The notes: generated from the sequence alone by a model not told the origin. Positions 19,305-29,974 are shown, counted from the first letter of the stretch. The stretch is DNA of 36,011 nt from Dryocola clanedunensis subsp. sulfonylureivorans (GCF_016756775.1 NZ_JAERMU010000029.1:1-36011); one strand, 5' to 3'. Numbers and translations are program-made.

Positions 19305-20145
19305 GTTCCAGAATGGGGTGATTTTCACCGTCGTCGGCTGGCTGGTGCTGTTCGTGTTCCTGCCCAACCTGATGATTATCGGCACCAGCTTCCTGACCCG
19401 TGACGACGCGAATTTTGTCAGCATGGTGTTCACGCTGGACAACTATGCCCGCCTTGCGGATCCGCTGTATGCGGAGGTGCTGCTGCACTCGCTGAACATG
19501 GCGCTGATAGCCACCTTCGCCTGCCTGGCGCTGGGCTATCCGTTTGCCTGGTTCCTGGCCCGCCTGCCGCAGCGCGTGCGCCCGCTGCTGCTGTTCCTGC
19601 TGATTGTGCCGTTCTGGACCAATTCGCTGATCCGCATCTACGGGCTGAAGATTTTCCTCAGCACCAAAGGCTATCTTAACGCCCTGCTGCTGTGGCTGGG
19701 GGTTATCGACACGCCGATCCGCATCATGTACACCGAAAGCGCGGTGATCCTGGGGCTGGTCTACATCCTGCTGCCGTTTATGGTGATGCCGCTCTATTCC
19801 AGCATCGAGAAGCTGGACAAGCCGCTGCTGGAAGCCGCGCGTGACCTGGGCGCCAGCAAGCTGCAAACCTTCCTGCGCATTATCATTCCGCTGACCATGC
19901 CGGGGATTATCGCCGGCTGCCTGCTGGTGATGCTGCCCGCGATGGGGCTGTTCTACGTTTCGGACCTGATGGGCGGCGCGAAAAACCTGCTTATCGGCAA
20001 CGTGATCAAGAGCCAGTTCCTGAACATCCGCGACTGGCCGTTCGGCGCGGCCACCAGCATTACGCTGACGCTGGTGATGGGGCTGATGCTGCTGATTTAC
20101 TGGCGCGCCTCGCGCCTGCTGAACAAGAAGGTGGAGCTGGAATGA
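19288..20145 (+). CDS. potB: Spermidine/putrescine permease PotB
   Basis: A 285-residue inner-membrane permease with about six transmembrane helices. The EAA loop that docks to PotA is clear ([21 protein letters not shown]). ATG 19288 ([10 protein letters not shown]) is chosen because it matches the E. coli N-terminus; an upstream extension to 19261 lacks support. It overlaps potA by 17 bases, and potC starts at the ATGA that includes its stop, indicating tight translational coupling. Confidence 0.96.
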   Translation: MKRSRKFQNGVIFTVVGWLVLFVFLPNLMIIGTSFLTRDDANFVSMVFTLDNYARLADPLYAEVLLHSLNMALIATFACLALGYPFAWFLARLPQRVRPLLLFLLIVPFWTNSLIRIYGLKIFLSTKGYLNALLLWLGVIDTPIRIMYTESAVILGLVYILLPFMVMPLYSSIEKLDKPLLEAARDLGASKLQTFLRIIIPLTMPGIIAGCLLVMLPAMGLFYVSDLMGGAKNLLIGNVIKSQFLNIRDWPFGAATSITLTLVMGLMLLIYWRASRLLNKKVELE

Positions 20146-20933
20146 TCGGTCGCCTGTTACGCGGCGGCTTTATGTCCGCCATCTATGCCTATCTGTATAT
20201 CCCGATCATCATTTTGATCGTGAACTCGTTTAACAGCTCGCGCTTCGGCATTAACTGGCAGGGATTTACCACTAAGTGGTACAGCCTGCTGATGAATAAC
20301 GACAGCCTGCTGCAGGCGGCGCAGCACTCGCTGACCATGGCGGTGTTTTCCGCCACCGCCGCGACGCTTATCGGTACGCTGACGGCGGTCGCCCTGTTCC
20401 GCTATCGCTTTCGCGGCAAACCCTTCGTCAGCGGCATGCTGTTCGTGGTGATGATGTCCCCGGACATCGTAATGGCCATCTCGCTGCTGGTGCTGTTTAT
20501 GCTGCTGGGCGTGCAGCTCGGCTTCTGGTCGCTGCTGTTCTCGCACATCACCTTCTGCCTGCCGTTTGTGGTGGTCACCGTCTATTCCCGCCTCAAGGGG
20601 TTCGACGTGCGCATGCTGGAGGCGGCAAGGGATCTGGGCGCGGGGGAAATGACTATTCTGCGCAAAATCATTATGCCCCTGGCGATGCCCGCCGTGGCCG
20701 CGGGCTGGCTGCTGAGCTTTACCCTGTCGATGGACGACGTGGTCGTCTCCTCGTTCGTGACCGGGCCGGGCTACGAAATTTTGCCGCTGAAGATCTATTC
20801 GATGGTGAAGGTTGGCGTCTCGCCCGAGGTGAACGCGCTGGCCACCATTTTATTAGTACTGTCGCTGGGCATGGTCATCGCCTCCCAGCTTATCCTTCGT
20901 GATAAAACCAAAACTCAGGGGACGTTTAAATGA
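20142..20933 (+). CDS. potC: Spermidine/putrescine permease PotC
   Basis: A 263-residue permease partner of PotB, with about six transmembrane segments and the EAA loop [20 protein letters not shown]. Start ATG 20142 overlaps the potB stop by four bases (ATGA), and its own stop overlaps potD in the same way. It forms the polyamine channel with PotB. Confidence 0.96.
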   Translation: MIGRLLRGGFMSAIYAYLYIPIIILIVNSFNSSRFGINWQGFTTKWYSLLMNNDSLLQAAQHSLTMAVFSATAATLIGTLTAVALFRYRFRGKPFVSGMLFVVMMSPDIVMAISLLVLFMLLGVQLGFWSLLFSHITFCLPFVVVTVYSRLKGFDVRMLEAARDLGAGEMTILRKIIMPLAMPAVAAGWLLSFTLSMDDVVVSSFVTGPGYEILPLKIYSMVKVGVSPEVNALATILLVLSLGMVIASQLILRDKTKTQGTFK

Positions 20934-21976
20934 AAAAATGGTCACGCCACCTGCTGGCGGCGGGTGCTCTGGCGCTGGGCGTCAGCGCCGCCATGGCCTC
21001 CGACAGCAAGACGCTCTACTTCTATAACTGGACGGAGTACGTGCCGCCGGGGCTGCTGGAGCAGTTCACCAAAGAGACGGGCATCAAGGTTATCTATTCG
21101 ACCTACGAGTCGAACGAAACCATGTACGCCAAGCTCAAGACCTATAAGGACGGCGCGTACGATTTAGTCGTCCCGTCCACCTACTTTGTGGCGAAAATGC
21201 GCAAAGAGGGCATGATCCAGAAGATCGACAAAAGCAGGCTGAGCAACTTCAAAAATCTCGACCCGGAGATGCTCAACAAGCCGTTTGATCCGAACAACGA
21301 CTACTCGATTCCCTACATCTGGGGCGCAACCGCCATCGGCGTGAACAGTGAAGAGATCGACCCGAAAACCGTGACCAGCTGGGCGGACCTGTGGAAGCCG
21401 GAGTATAAGCAGAGCCTGCTGCTGACCGACGACGCCCGCGAGGTCTTCCAGGTCGCGCTGCGCAAGCTGGGCTATTCCGGCAACACCACCGACCCGAAAG
21501 AGATTGAGGCGGCGTATCACGAGCTGCAGAAGCTGATGCCAAACGTGGCGGCGTTCAACTCCGATAACCCGGCGAACCCGTACATGGAAGGCGAAGTGAA
21601 TCTGGGCATGGTGTGGAACGGTTCGGCCTACGTAGCCCGCCAGGCAGGCACCCCGCTGGAAATCGTCTGGCCGAAAGAAGGCGGCATTTTCTGGATGGAT
21701 AACCTGTCGATTCCGGCGAACGCGAAGAACGTCGACGGCGCGCTGAAGCTGATTAACTTCCTGCTGCGCCCGGACGTGGCGAAACAGGTCGCGGAAACCA
21801 TTGGCTACCCGACGCCAAACCTGGCCGCCCGCAAGCTGTTGCCGAAAGAAGTAGCCGGTGACAAGACGCTCTACCCGGACGAAGCGGTGCTGAAGAACGG
21901 CGAATGGCAGAACGACGTGGGCGATGCCAGCACGATCTACGAGTCTTATTTCCAGAAGCTGAAGGCCGGTCGCTAA
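20930..21976 (+). CDS. potD: Spermidine/putrescine periplasmic binding protein PotD
   Basis: A 348-residue periplasmic protein with a Sec signal (MKKWSRHLLAAGALALG, cleavage after MAMA-like AMA near residue 23), then TLYFYNWTEYVPPGLLEQF, the opening of the mature domain in the polyamine-binding family. VNLGMVWNGSAY and IFWMDNLSIP hold binding-cleft aromatic and acidic residues. It delivers spermidine, preferred over putrescine, to PotABC. The gene ends with REP units that begin 8 bases after its stop, probably stabilising the 3' end. Confidence 0.97.
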   Translation: MKKWSRHLLAAGALALGVSAAMASDSKTLYFYNWTEYVPPGLLEQFTKETGIKVIYSTYESNETMYAKLKTYKDGAYDLVVPSTYFVAKMRKEGMIQKIDKSRLSNFKNLDPEMLNKPFDPNNDYSIPYIWGATAIGVNSEEIDPKTVTSWADLWKPEYKQSLLLTDDAREVFQVALRKLGYSGNTTDPKEIEAAYHELQKLMPNVAAFNSDNPANPYMEGEVNLGMVWNGSAYVARQAGTPLEIVWPKEGGIFWMDNLSIPANAKNVDGALKLINFLLRPDVAKQVAETIGYPTPNLAARKLLPKEVAGDKTLYPDEAVLKNGEWQNDVGDASTIYESYFQKLKAGR

Positions 21977-21983
21977 AGCCTTT

Positions 21984-22100
21984 CGGCGGATGACGCTGGC
22001 GCTTATCCGCCCTACACCAGACTGAACGTAGGGCGGATAAGCATAGATGTAATGCCACCAGACTTAACGTAGGGCGGATAAGCGTAGCGTCATCCGCCGG
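21984..22100. repeat. BIME: three REP units between potD and the amidase gene
   Basis: One forward REP (21984-22015: ggcggatgacgctggcg, then cttatccgccctac) is followed by two reverse ones (22027-22057, degenerate; 22068-22100, nearly perfect). It lies between convergent genes, and the last unit runs into the amidase coding end. Confidence 0.88.
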
Positions 22101-23406
22101 TATGTAACGCCGTTTCACACGCCAGCGCCAAGCTCAGCAGCAAACTTTCATCCCTCTCCCCGGACAAAATCTCCATCCCCACCGGCAGCCCTCTGCTGCT
22201 TATGCCGCAGGGAAACGTCACCGCTGGCAGCCCGCTGATGGCGGCAAGCTCTGGCGCGCAGCCCGGCGGCATCTTCTCAAGGCTTACCGGGAGCTGGCTG
22301 ACGGTTGGATAGAGCAAACCCTGCAGATTGTTTACCGCCAGCACCTCAGCAAGGCTCTGCCGCAAACGACGGCGGAACCTGCGTCCCGCCAGCCACTCCG
22401 GGTTTTTCAGGGTTTTCGCTTCCAGCAGCAGGGTGATAAATGGGGAAAACTCGGGCAGAAACTGCCCTGAATCGAAAATGGCCGCCAGCCCTGCCGGGGC
22501 GTCGGCGTGCCCTTTTAGCCAGGCGTCAATGGCCAGCCGGAACTCATAAACGCTGAGGCAGGTAGCCTGCCGCACGGCATCCAGTTCAGGCAGCGTAACG
22601 GGGATGATGCTCGCTCCGGCCTGCCGCAACGTTTCCAGCGCCGCGTGCCATACATTCCTCTGAATCTCATCGTTACCTTCCAGGGCTGAAACCACGCCAA
22701 GGCGAATGCCGGACAGCGGCATTTCCGGCAGGGGCGATGGCTTAATGCCGTGGATAATTGCGTGCAGCAGCGCGGCGTCCCGCACGGTATGCACCATCGG
22801 CCCTACCGTGTCCTTGCTCAAAGAAAGCGGCGCCACGCCATCCAGCATTTCCCGCCGGTGCGCGGGCCTCAGGCCAACCAGCCCGGTGTAGCCTGCGGGA
22901 ATGCGGATAGATCCGCCGGTATCCGTTCCCAGCGCGCCGTCTGCCATCCCGGCGGCAACCGCCGCAGCGCTTCCTCCGCTCGATCCGCCTGCCGTAATGC
23001 CCGTGGCCAGCGGGTTACGCACATCCCCGCCCAGAGAGCTGCGCGAGCGGACGTCGAAGGCAAATTCAGACATATTGGCGCGGGCCAGAATTATCGCCCC
23101 GGCCTCCCGCAGCCGCCGCACGGCCAGCGAATCAGCTGTAGCATGCAGAGAGGCCAGCCCCCGGCAGCCGAGCGTGACGGGCATCCCGGCGCAGGCGATA
23201 TTATCTTTGATGATGATGGGGAGGCCGTGCAGCGGGCCGAAAGAGGTGCCGCGTAAGCTTGCCCGGTGGCAGCGTTCCGCCTGGGCTACAGCATCCGGGT
23301 TAACGCCGAGAATGGCATTGAGCGGACCGTTTGTTTCGATGGCATCTAACCGGCGGGCGATATCGTCGCGGCAGTCGGCGACCGGCTTCAGGCGCATGGC
23401 TTTCAT
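22090..23406 (-). CDS. Amidase signature family hydrolase
   Basis: A 438-residue amidase with the Ser-cisSer-Lys triad: Lys67 (PIIIKDN), Ser142/143 (GGSSGGS) and nucleophile Ser166 (GTDTGGSIRIP). Such enzymes hydrolyse amides; the substrate here is unknown, and the lack of gatB/gatC neighbours argues against a tRNA amidotransferase subunit. The frame extends to 23568, but ATG 23406 (MKAMRLKPVAD) has GGGAAAG just upstream and starts the domain; ATG 23418 is the alternative. The stop codon and last residues (TGG) lie in a REP unit. It occupies the site of ymfA-ycfZ in E. coli, between REP clusters, suggesting gain by replacement. Confidence 0.9.
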   Translation of the reverse strand: MKAMRLKPVADCRDDIARRLDAIETNGPLNAILGVNPDAVAQAERCHRASLRGTSFGPLHGLPIIIKDNIACAGMPVTLGCRGLASLHATADSLAVRRLREAGAIILARANMSEFAFDVRSRSSLGGDVRNPLATGITAGGSSGGSAAAVAAGMADGALGTDTGGSIRIPAGYTGLVGLRPAHRREMLDGVAPLSLSKDTVGPMVHTVRDAALLHAIIHGIKPSPLPEMPLSGIRLGVVSALEGNDEIQRNVWHAALETLRQAGASIIPVTLPELDAVRQATCLSVYEFRLAIDAWLKGHADAPAGLAAIFDSGQFLPEFSPFITLLLEAKTLKNPEWLAGRRFRRRLRQSLAEVLAVNNLQGLLYPTVSQLPVSLEKMPPGCAPELAAISGLPAVTFPCGISSRGLPVGMEILSGERDESLLLSLALACETALHTGG

Positions 23407-23500
23407 TTGCTTTCCCATAGTGAATACGTATGCAAACAAAATAGGCACTAAAGCAGAGGTTGTAAACGTTCGCTGGTGAGAATTGAAGGGGAGATCAAAC

Positions 23501-23575
23501 GGTGGATGGCGCTGGCGCTTATCCACCCTACGCCCTATTTCACGCTGGGTGGAAAAGCGCCGCGCCATCCGACGC
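23501..23575. repeat. BIME: two inverted REP units between cobB and the amidase gene
   Basis: A forward unit (23501-23532, ggtggatggcgctggcg then cttatccaccctac) and a diverged inverse unit (23545-23575). The second ends directly at the cobB stop codon. Confidence 0.85.
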
Positions 23576-24397
23576 TTAAAGCCCTTTCAGCAACCTGTCG
23601 ACATACTCCGGCACCACTTCGCTCGCCAGCCCGTAGTGCTTCTCTTCGAACTCGCTGCCGACCTGGCTTGGCTCAAGGTTAAGCTCGACGGTGTGCGCCC
23701 CCTGCAAACGGGCTTCATGGACGAAGCCCGCCGCCGGGTAGACGTGGCCGGAGGTGCCGATGGCGATGAAGTAGTCCGCCGTCGCCAGCGCCTGGTAAAT
23801 CTCATCCATGCCCAGCGGCATCTCACCGAACCACACCACGTGCGGGCGCAGCGCGGCGGAGAGCTGGCAGCAGTGGCAGCGATCTTCGTTCGTGACGTCG
23901 CCCTTCCACTCGAGGATCTGCCCGCTCTGGGAGCAGCGCACCTTGAGCAGTTCGCCGTGCATGTGTATGACGTTTTTGTTCCCGGCGCGCTCGTGCAGGT
24001 TGTCGATATTCTGCGTCACCAGCAGGAAGTGGTCGCCCAGCTCTTCTTCGAGCTTCGCCAGCGCCAGATGCGCGGCGTTGGGCTGGATCTCAGCCTGCTG
24101 GAGCTGCCGGCGGCGGGCGTTATAAAAGGCCTGCACCAGCTCAGGGTCGCGGGCAAAGCCTTCCGGCGTGGCAACGTCCTCCACGCGGTGCTCTTCCCAC
24201 AGCCCGTCCGTTGCACGAAAGGTGCGAATGCCGGATTCGGCGGAGATCCCCGCCCCGGTCAGTACCACTACTCTGGGTTTATCCATCGCTTCCGGTCCTG
24301 GTGTGTCTCTGAAAAAGGCGCGCTGGCGCAAACGCTGGCGCAGCAGGCGTTTGGTTTTGCGAAACCGGCTCAGCCGGTGCTGACGACGCGAAAGCAT
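23576..24397 (-). CDS. cobB: NAD-dependent protein deacylase (sirtuin)
   Basis: A 273-residue sirtuin that removes acetyl and succinyl groups from lysines using NAD, for example activating acetyl-CoA synthetase. Visible are the NAD motif [14 protein letters not shown] (48-61), Tyr92 and Arg95 (class III desuccinylase pair), TQNID, catalytic His147 (IHMHGEL), and zinc cysteines in RCSQSG and RCHCCQ. The basic 37-residue N-terminal extension of the long E. coli isoform is present, with an internal Met at 38 for the short form. It starts three bases after the nagK stop. Confidence 0.97.
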   Translation of the reverse strand: MLSRRQHRLSRFRKTKRLLRQRLRQRAFFRDTPGPEAMDKPRVVVLTGAGISAESGIRTFRATDGLWEEHRVEDVATPEGFARDPELVQAFYNARRRQLQQAEIQPNAAHLALAKLEEELGDHFLLVTQNIDNLHERAGNKNVIHMHGELLKVRCSQSGQILEWKGDVTNEDRCHCCQLSAALRPHVVWFGEMPLGMDEIYQALATADYFIAIGTSGHVYPAAGFVHEARLQGAHTVELNLEPSQVGSEFEEKHYGLASEVVPEYVDRLLKGL

Positions 24398-24400
24398 AGT

Positions 24401-25312
24401 TTACTCCGTAAGGTGGAGGAAGGCCGCGCCACGCATGCCGCCGGCATCGCCATGGCGTGCGGGTTCAATGCGCGGCACTTTGGCAACCGGCAATAAATAT
24501 TTTGGCAAACGTCCCGGCAGCTGCTTATAAATTTCCTGGAAGTTTGACAGGCCGCCGCCCACCACCACCAGATGCGCATCGATGGCGGTCAGCAGGCTGC
24601 CGAGGCAAACCGCCAGCAGCTCCAGGAAGCGGTCGACGTGGGCCACCGCCTTTTCGTCACCCGCATAGAAACGGGCCACAATCTCTTTTGACTCCAGCGC
24701 TTCAGAGTAGAAGTGCTGGTAGAGCCACGCAAATCCGCGCCCGGAAAGATAGTTTTCGATACAGCCGTTCTGGCCGCAGCCGCAGCGCGTGAGCGGGAAA
24801 TCGCGCCCGACAACGTTCAGCGCATCTACCGGCAGGCGGGTGTGGCCGAATTCGCCGGTGATGTAGTTGCGCCCGGTGATGGATTTACCGTTGACGATAA
24901 TACCGCCGCCGACGCCGGTGCCGAGGATCAGGCCCATCACCACCGGATAGTCGCGGAAGTCGTCGTCCCAGGCTTCGGACAGCGCGAAGCAGTTCGCGTC
25001 GTTATCCAGGCGGACATCACGCTCAAGCAGCCTGGTAAGATCGGCTTTCAGCGGTTTGCCGTTGGCGGCGGGTACGTTGGCGGCGTACAGCGTGCCGTCG
25101 TCGGTTACCGGCATGCCCGGAATACCTATCCCCACCGACCCTTTGATGCCAAAACGGCTATCGGCCTCCTTAACCAGGGAGACGATAGCCGCTAAGAAAT
25201 TCTCATAACTGTCGTGCGGGGTGGGAACCCGAGTTTCCCACTGCAGGCGACGCTCCGTGTCATACACCCCAAGAGCCATTTTAGTGCCGCCAATGTCAAA
25301 TCCGTAATACAT
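24401..25312 (-). CDS. nagK: N-acetylglucosamine kinase
   Basis: A 303-residue ROK-family kinase that phosphorylates GlcNAc recovered from cell-wall recycling to GlcNAc-6-phosphate. The ATP motif FDIGGTK is at 5-11, the catalytic LDNDAN at 102-107, and the zinc motif [15 protein letters not shown] follows later. ATG 25312 matches the E. coli length; an upstream extension into the ERIC element is rejected. GGGAG lies close upstream. cobB follows at three bases. Confidence 0.96.
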   Translation of the reverse strand: MYYGFDIGGTKMALGVYDTERRLQWETRVPTPHDSYENFLAAIVSLVKEADSRFGIKGSVGIGIPGMPVTDDGTLYAANVPAANGKPLKADLTRLLERDVRLDNDANCFALSEAWDDDFRDYPVVMGLILGTGVGGGIIVNGKSITGRNYITGEFGHTRLPVDALNVVGRDFPLTRCGCGQNGCIENYLSGRGFAWLYQHFYSEALESKEIVARFYAGDEKAVAHVDRFLELLAVCLGSLLTAIDAHLVVVGGGLSNFQEIYKQLPGRLPKYLLPVAKVPRIEPARHGDAGGMRGAAFLHLTE

Positions 25313-25330
25313 CGCTGCTCCCCTTATCCC

Positions 25331-25447
25331 GTCATACTTCGAGCTGTAGGGGTGTTGGCTGCAGGAACTCACCCCAGTCACTTACTAAAGTAAGCTCCTG
25401 GGGATTCCTTCCCTGGCCGCCTACCTACAACTCGAATTATTTAGGGC
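25331..25447. repeat. ERIC (IRU) element between lolE and nagK
   Basis: The sequence holds the ERIC signatures gttggctgcag, ctcaccccagtcactt, an inverted agtaagctcctgggg, and the ends cttcgagctgtag and ctacaactcgaat. Its length of about 117 bases fits a near-complete element. It splits the lolCDE and nagK-cobB transcript. Confidence 0.92.
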
Positions 25448-25466
25448 TAATTAGTAGATTGATAAT

Positions 25467-26711
25467 TTATTGCCCACTTAACACCCGCGCAGGGTCGATT
25501 CTGCTGGCGCGTCTGGCCGGATACCAGCTGGCGAGCAGGCTCAGCAGCAGCGCGGTGACCAGCACGTAGAACACGTCGAGCCAGTGCAGCTCCGACGGCA
25601 GGAAATCGATAAAGTAGATATCGCCGGACAGGAAACGGTGCCCGATAATCTTCTGAATAAAGTTGATGATGTTGGTCAGCTGCCAGGAGGCGAGCACGCC
25701 GACAATCACGCCGCTGACGCTGCCGAACAGCCCGGCCAGCAGGCCGTACCAGACGAAAATGGCGCGGATCAGGCCGTCTTTTGCGCCCAGGGTGCGCAGC
25801 ACGGCGATATCGCTGCTCTTGTCCTTCACCGCCATCACCAGCGTGGAGACGATGTTGAAGCAGGCCACGCCGATCACCAGCACCATCGCCAGATACATAA
25901 TGGCGCGGATCATCTGGATGTCGCGGTACATGTAGCCGTAGGTGCCAATCCAGCTTTTGATGTAGACGTAAGCGTTGGTGACTTCGCCCGCGTCGCGCAC
26001 CAGCTTGTTGGCGTTAAAGACGTCGTTCACCTTGATGGCGATGCCGGTGACACTGTCACCCATGTCTAAATAGCCCTGCGCGTCGGCCATCGGCACCATC
26101 GCGAAGCTGTGATCCAGCTGGCCGCTGAGGGCTAAAATGCCCGCCACGTGCAGACGCACGCGCTTCGGCTGCAGCAGCTTGGTGCCGCCGTCGCTGTTCG
26201 GGATCATGATGGACAGCCAGTCGCCCTGCTTCACCTTCAGCGCGTCGGCAACGCCCTTACCGATGATGATCTGCTGCTGGCCCGCTTTGAAGTCTTTCCA
26301 GGCGTTGTTCTGCACGTACTGCGGCAGCGCGCTGAGGTGCGCTTCCTGCTGCGGATCGACGCCTTTCACCTGGATTGCACGCAGGTTCGCCCCGCTCTCT
26401 ACCAGGCCGGTAAAGTTGATATAAGGTGCTGCGGCAACAATGCCTTTTACCTTCTCAACGCGCTGCAGCACGCCGTTCCAGTCTTTGAACGGCTGGTTGA
26501 CCGGCTCGATTTCACCGTGCGGGACAACCGCCAGGATACGGTTGTTCAGCTCGCGCTCGAAGCCGTTCATGGCGCTCAGGCCGACAATCAAAACCGCCAC
26601 GCCCAGCGCGATGCCGACCGTGGAGATAACGGAAATCAGCGAAACCATGCCGCTGCGGCGGCGCCCGCGGCTAAAACGTAAACCAATCAGCAGGGAGAGC
26701 GGCGAAGCCAT
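25467..26711 (-). CDS. lolE: Lipoprotein-releasing ABC transporter permease LolE
   Basis: A 414-residue inner-membrane protein with one N-terminal helix (about 24-46), a large periplasmic domain, and three C-terminal helices with an FtsX/MacB-type fold. With LolC and LolD it extracts outer-membrane lipoproteins and passes them to LolA; LolE binds the lipoprotein. The ATG at 26711 ([10 protein letters not shown]) overlaps the lolD stop by one base (TGATG). The conserved [13 protein letters not shown] and the C-terminal [16 protein letters not shown] are present. Confidence 0.97.
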   Translation of the reverse strand: MASPLSLLIGLRFSRGRRRSGMVSLISVISTVGIALGVAVLIVGLSAMNGFERELNNRILAVVPHGEIEPVNQPFKDWNGVLQRVEKVKGIVAAAPYINFTGLVESGANLRAIQVKGVDPQQEAHLSALPQYVQNNAWKDFKAGQQQIIIGKGVADALKVKQGDWLSIMIPNSDGGTKLLQPKRVRLHVAGILALSGQLDHSFAMVPMADAQGYLDMGDSVTGIAIKVNDVFNANKLVRDAGEVTNAYVYIKSWIGTYGYMYRDIQMIRAIMYLAMVLVIGVACFNIVSTLVMAVKDKSSDIAVLRTLGAKDGLIRAIFVWYGLLAGLFGSVSGVIVGVLASWQLTNIINFIQKIIGHRFLSGDIYFIDFLPSELHWLDVFYVLVTALLLSLLASWYPARRASRIDPARVLSGQ

Positions 26712-27415
26712 CAATCAGCCCCCATCAGGGTTAATTCTTGCGTCAGACGCCCGTCGCGCATCTCCAGCTGGCGGGACATGCGTTTTGCCAGCTGCAAATC
26801 GTGAGTCACGACCAGGAACGCGGTGCCCTGGCGGACGTTCAGCTCGCCGAGCAGCTCGAAGATGCTGTCCGCGTTGCGGGCGTCCAGGTTACCGGTTGGT
26901 TCATCCGCCAGCACCAGGCGCGGGTTGTTCACCAGCGCTCGGGCAATCGCCACGCGCTGGCGCTCGCCGCCGGACAGCTCCGAAGGACGGTGGCTGCTGC
27001 GGTGAGCAAGGCCCACGGCTTTCAGCATGTCCAGCGCGCGCTGCTTAGTTTCATCGGTGTTCTTTTTACCTATCAGCAGCGGCATGGCGACGTTTTCCAT
27101 CGCCGTGAAGTCCGGCAGCAGATGGTGGAACTGATAGATAAAGCCCAGCTCGCGGTTGCGCAGCTCGGCTTTGGCGGACGAAGACAGGGTGCTCATCGGC
27201 TGGCCGTTGAAAATCACGTCGCCGGAGGTTGGCGTATCCAGCCCCCCCAGCAGGTGTAATAAGGTACTTTTGCCGGAGCCGGAGCTGCCGACGATCGCCA
27301 TCAGCTCGCCCGCGTTGATGCTGAAGCTGACATCGTGCAGCACATCCGTTTGCACTTTGCCTTCCTGATAGCGTTTGCACAGGTTGTCACACTGCAGCAG
27401 GACAGAATTACTCAT
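26711..27415 (-). CDS. lolD: Lipoprotein-releasing ATPase LolD
   Basis: A 234-residue ATPase with Walker [11 protein letters not shown]-loop [12 protein letters not shown], signature LSGGERQR, Walker [10 protein letters not shown] and H-loop VTHDLQLA. It powers LolCE. ATG 27415 ([12 protein letters not shown]) fits the family; a 30-residue upstream extension lies inside lolC and is rejected. It overlaps the end of lolC by eight bases. Confidence 0.97.
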   Translation of the reverse strand: MSNSVLLQCDNLCKRYQEGKVQTDVLHDVSFSINAGELMAIVGSSGSGKSTLLHLLGGLDTPTSGDVIFNGQPMSTLSSSAKAELRNRELGFIYQFHHLLPDFTAMENVAMPLLIGKKNTDETKQRALDMLKAVGLAHRSSHRPSELSGGERQRVAIARALVNNPRLVLADEPTGNLDARNADSIFELLGELNVRQGTAFLVVTHDLQLAKRMSRQLEMRDGRLTQELTLMGAD

Positions 27416-28607
27416 AACGTAAAGCCTCGGCGGGTTGTGTCGCGGCGGCGCGCCACGACGGGTAAAGCGTGGATAACAGCGCGACGGCCATTGCCACGAT
27501 GGCAATCACAATCACCTGTACAGGTTCGATGGCGACCGGCAGGGTTGCGCCGTCCAGCAGCGCGCCGATTATCGGCATCAGATTATTCAGCTGGCTGGCA
27601 AGCAGCGCGCCCAGCAGCGCCCCGAGCAGCGCGCCAATCACCCCGGCGCTGGCCCCCTGCACCATAAACACCGCCATGATTTGCCGCCGCGTCAGGCCCT
27701 GGGTCTGGAGGATGGCGACTTCGCCCTGCTTCTCCATCACCAGCAGGCCCAGCGAGGTAATAATGTTAAAGGCGGCCACCGCCACGATCAGGCTCAGCAG
27801 CAGCCCCATCATGTTCTTTTCCATGCGCACGGCCTGGAACAGCTCGCCCTTGCGTTCGCGCCAGTCCTTCCATTCCGTGCCCTGCGGCAGCTTCTGCTGG
27901 CTGAGCTCATCCACCTTCAGCGGCTGATCGAGCCACAGACGCCAGCCGGTAATATTCCCCAGCGGGTAGCGCATCAGGCGCGAGGCGTCCTGCTGGTTCA
28001 CCAGCATCTGGTAGCCGTCCACTTCGCTGTTGGCGGCAAAGGTGCCAATAACGTTAAACAGGCGCTGGCTCGGCACACGCCCCATCGGCGTGAACTGGCT
28101 GGCGGACGGCACCATAATGCGGATGCTGTCGCCACGCTTAATGCCGAGCTGGCCGGCAAGCTGCTCGCCCAGAATGACGTTGTATTTCCCCGCCTCGAGG
28201 TCGGTTTGCTTCACGTTGACCAGGTACGGAGAAAGGGGATCTTTTTCCTGTGGCTGAATGCCGAGCATCACGCCCACCGCCACGCTGCGCGCGCTTTGCA
28301 GCACTACGTCACCGGTGGTAACCGGTGCAATGCGGTTAACGCCCTGTAGTTTAAGGCTGGCAGCGGGAAGTTTTTCAGGATTGATGGAGCCGGTCGGCGA
28401 GGTGATCAGCGCCTGCGGCATCAGGCCCAGAATATTATTCTGCAGCTCGCGCTCGAAGCCGTTCATCACGGAAAGTACCGTCACCAGGGCCATCACGCCG
28501 AGCGTAATACCGATGGTGGACAGCCAGGAGACAAAGCGACCGAAGCGGTCGGATGCCCGCCCGCGCATGTAGCGCAGGCCTATAAATAACGCGACAGGTT
28601 GATACAT
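27408..28607 (-). CDS. lolC: Lipoprotein-releasing ABC transporter permease LolC
   Basis: The 399 residues match E. coli LolC. It has an N-terminal helix, a periplasmic domain that recruits LolA, and three C-terminal helices. [35 protein letters not shown] and [19 protein letters not shown] are conserved. ATG 28607 is chosen over the longer frame (to 28673), which overlaps the promoter. It is first of lolC-lolD-lolE, with overlapping genes. Confidence 0.97.
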   Translation of the reverse strand: MYQPVALFIGLRYMRGRASDRFGRFVSWLSTIGITLGVMALVTVLSVMNGFERELQNNILGLMPQALITSPTGSINPEKLPAASLKLQGVNRIAPVTTGDVVLQSARSVAVGVMLGIQPQEKDPLSPYLVNVKQTDLEAGKYNVILGEQLAGQLGIKRGDSIRIMVPSASQFTPMGRVPSQRLFNVIGTFAANSEVDGYQMLVNQQDASRLMRYPLGNITGWRLWLDQPLKVDELSQQKLPQGTEWKDWRERKGELFQAVRMEKNMMGLLLSLIVAVAAFNIITSLGLLVMEKQGEVAILQTQGLTRRQIMAVFMVQGASAGVIGALLGALLGALLASQLNNLMPIIGALLDGATLPVAIEPVQVIVIAIVAMAVALLSTLYPSWRAAATQPAEALRYE

Positions 28608-28649
28608 GAAATCCGTCTTGTTGCAGTGGCGAAAGCAAAGTTGGCGAGA

Positions 28650-28678
28650 AGTATATAAGCGATACCCTATCAAGTAAA
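28650..28678 (-). promoter_or_regulatory. Predicted sigma-70 promoter of lolCDE
   Basis: On the reverse strand TTTACT (28673-28678), a 17-base spacer and TATACT (28650-28655) lie about 43 bases upstream of lolC. The -10 differs from consensus at one base and spacing is ideal. Confidence 0.65.
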
Positions 28679-28918
28679 TGAATTATAAAGTGTTTTTGAA
28701 CTTTCAGAACAATAGAAAAATCAATTGAATCAAACTCATAACGCTTTGTTTTTACGACTTTGTTACTGACAATTGCGCCCGCTTAACGCTCGTCACCCTG
28801 CGGAATATCCGAAAGCCGTCGGCCTCTTTCCAAAAACAGATAAATCGAATTTTAATGCCTTACCCCGTCCGCCAGCCTTAACGACCACAATCAATAAAAG
28901 AGAGACGCTGTTTCCGGC

Positions 28919-29974
28919 ATGAAAAACAAACAACTTTGGATCAACCACATCAAGGGGCTGTGCATTTGCCTGGTGGTTATTTATCACTCGGTCATCACCT
29001 TCTATCCCCATCTGACGTCCCTGCCCGTCGGGCTAAACCTCTATATCGCCAAGAGCTGGACCTACCTGAACCTGTACCTCGCGCCGTTCCGTATGCCGGT
29101 GTTCTTTTTCATTTCCGGCTATCTGATCCACCGCTATGTAGAGGAGGTGAAGTGGCGGGCGTGCATTGATAAGCGCATCTGGAATATTTTTTATGTTCTG
29201 GTCCTGTGGGGCGTTCTGCAGTGGCTGGGGATCACGCTTATCAATCAGTGGCTCGCGCCGGACCTGGTGCGCAACCCGGCTTCAAACGCGGCCTATGCCG
29301 ACACCCTAATGCAGTTTATCACCAGCATGGCGAAAGCCAGCACCAGCCTGTGGTATCTGTACGCGCTGGTCGTTTATTTCGTGTTCTTCAAAGCGCTGCG
29401 CGCCTGGAAGGTGCCGGTGCTGATTGCCCTGCTGGGCATCAACGTGGTCATCAGCTTTATGCCGCTGCCGTGGTGGGGGATGAACAGCGTGGTGCGTAAT
29501 ATGTGTTATTACGGGCTGGGCGCGTGGTTCGGCCCGCAGCTGATGGCCTGGATGAAAACCTTCAGCTTCCGCCAGCATCCGCTGATTTGCGCGCTGGTGG
29601 CCGTCGGTTCGCTCGCGCTCTACCTGGTCAACGTTCCGCTGGTGATTTCAGTGGTGTCGATTTTCGCGATCATGAAGATTTTCTATACGCTGGATAGCTG
29701 GCGTGAGAGCAGCGCCGATGCGTTTCTGAACGTTGTCGGCTCTAACACCATTGCGATTTACACCACGCACCGCATCGTCATCGAAGCATTGAGCCTGTTT
29801 ATGATTGCGCAGATTAACGCGGGTGAACTGTCCGATAAGCTGGTGATGGCTATACTGCTGGTTTATCCGTTCGCGAGCCTGGCGATTTGTACGCTGATCG
29901 GGTTGGGGTTCAGAAAGCTCTCCAGCGGCCTGTTCAGCGATCTGTTCTTCTCGCCGCCGGCTAAGCTTGCCTGA
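28919..29974 (+). CDS. ycfT: Acyltransferase 3 family inner-membrane protein YcfT
   Basis: A 351-residue polytopic membrane protein, about ten hydrophobic helices, with the acyltransferase-3 opening NHIKGLCICLVVIYHS (conserved His in helix 1) and MPVFFFISGYL. Family members transfer acyl groups to sugars or envelope glycans; the substrate of YcfT is unknown. It is divergent from lolC and precedes mfd in the same direction, as in E. coli. The ribosome site is weak and distant, so the start is less certain. The 240 bases between the lolC promoter and its start are AT-rich with no other gene visible. Confidence 0.9.
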   Translation: MKNKQLWINHIKGLCICLVVIYHSVITFYPHLTSLPVGLNLYIAKSWTYLNLYLAPFRMPVFFFISGYLIHRYVEEVKWRACIDKRIWNIFYVLVLWGVLQWLGITLINQWLAPDLVRNPASNAAYADTLMQFITSMAKASTSLWYLYALVVYFVFFKALRAWKVPVLIALLGINVVISFMPLPWWGMNSVVRNMCYYGLGAWFGPQLMAWMKTFSFRQHPLICALVAVGSLALYLVNVPLVISVVSIFAIMKIFYTLDSWRESSADAFLNVVGSNTIAIYTTHRIVIEALSLFMIAQINAGELSDKLVMAILLVYPFASLAICTLIGLGFRKLSSGLFSDLFFSPPAKLA

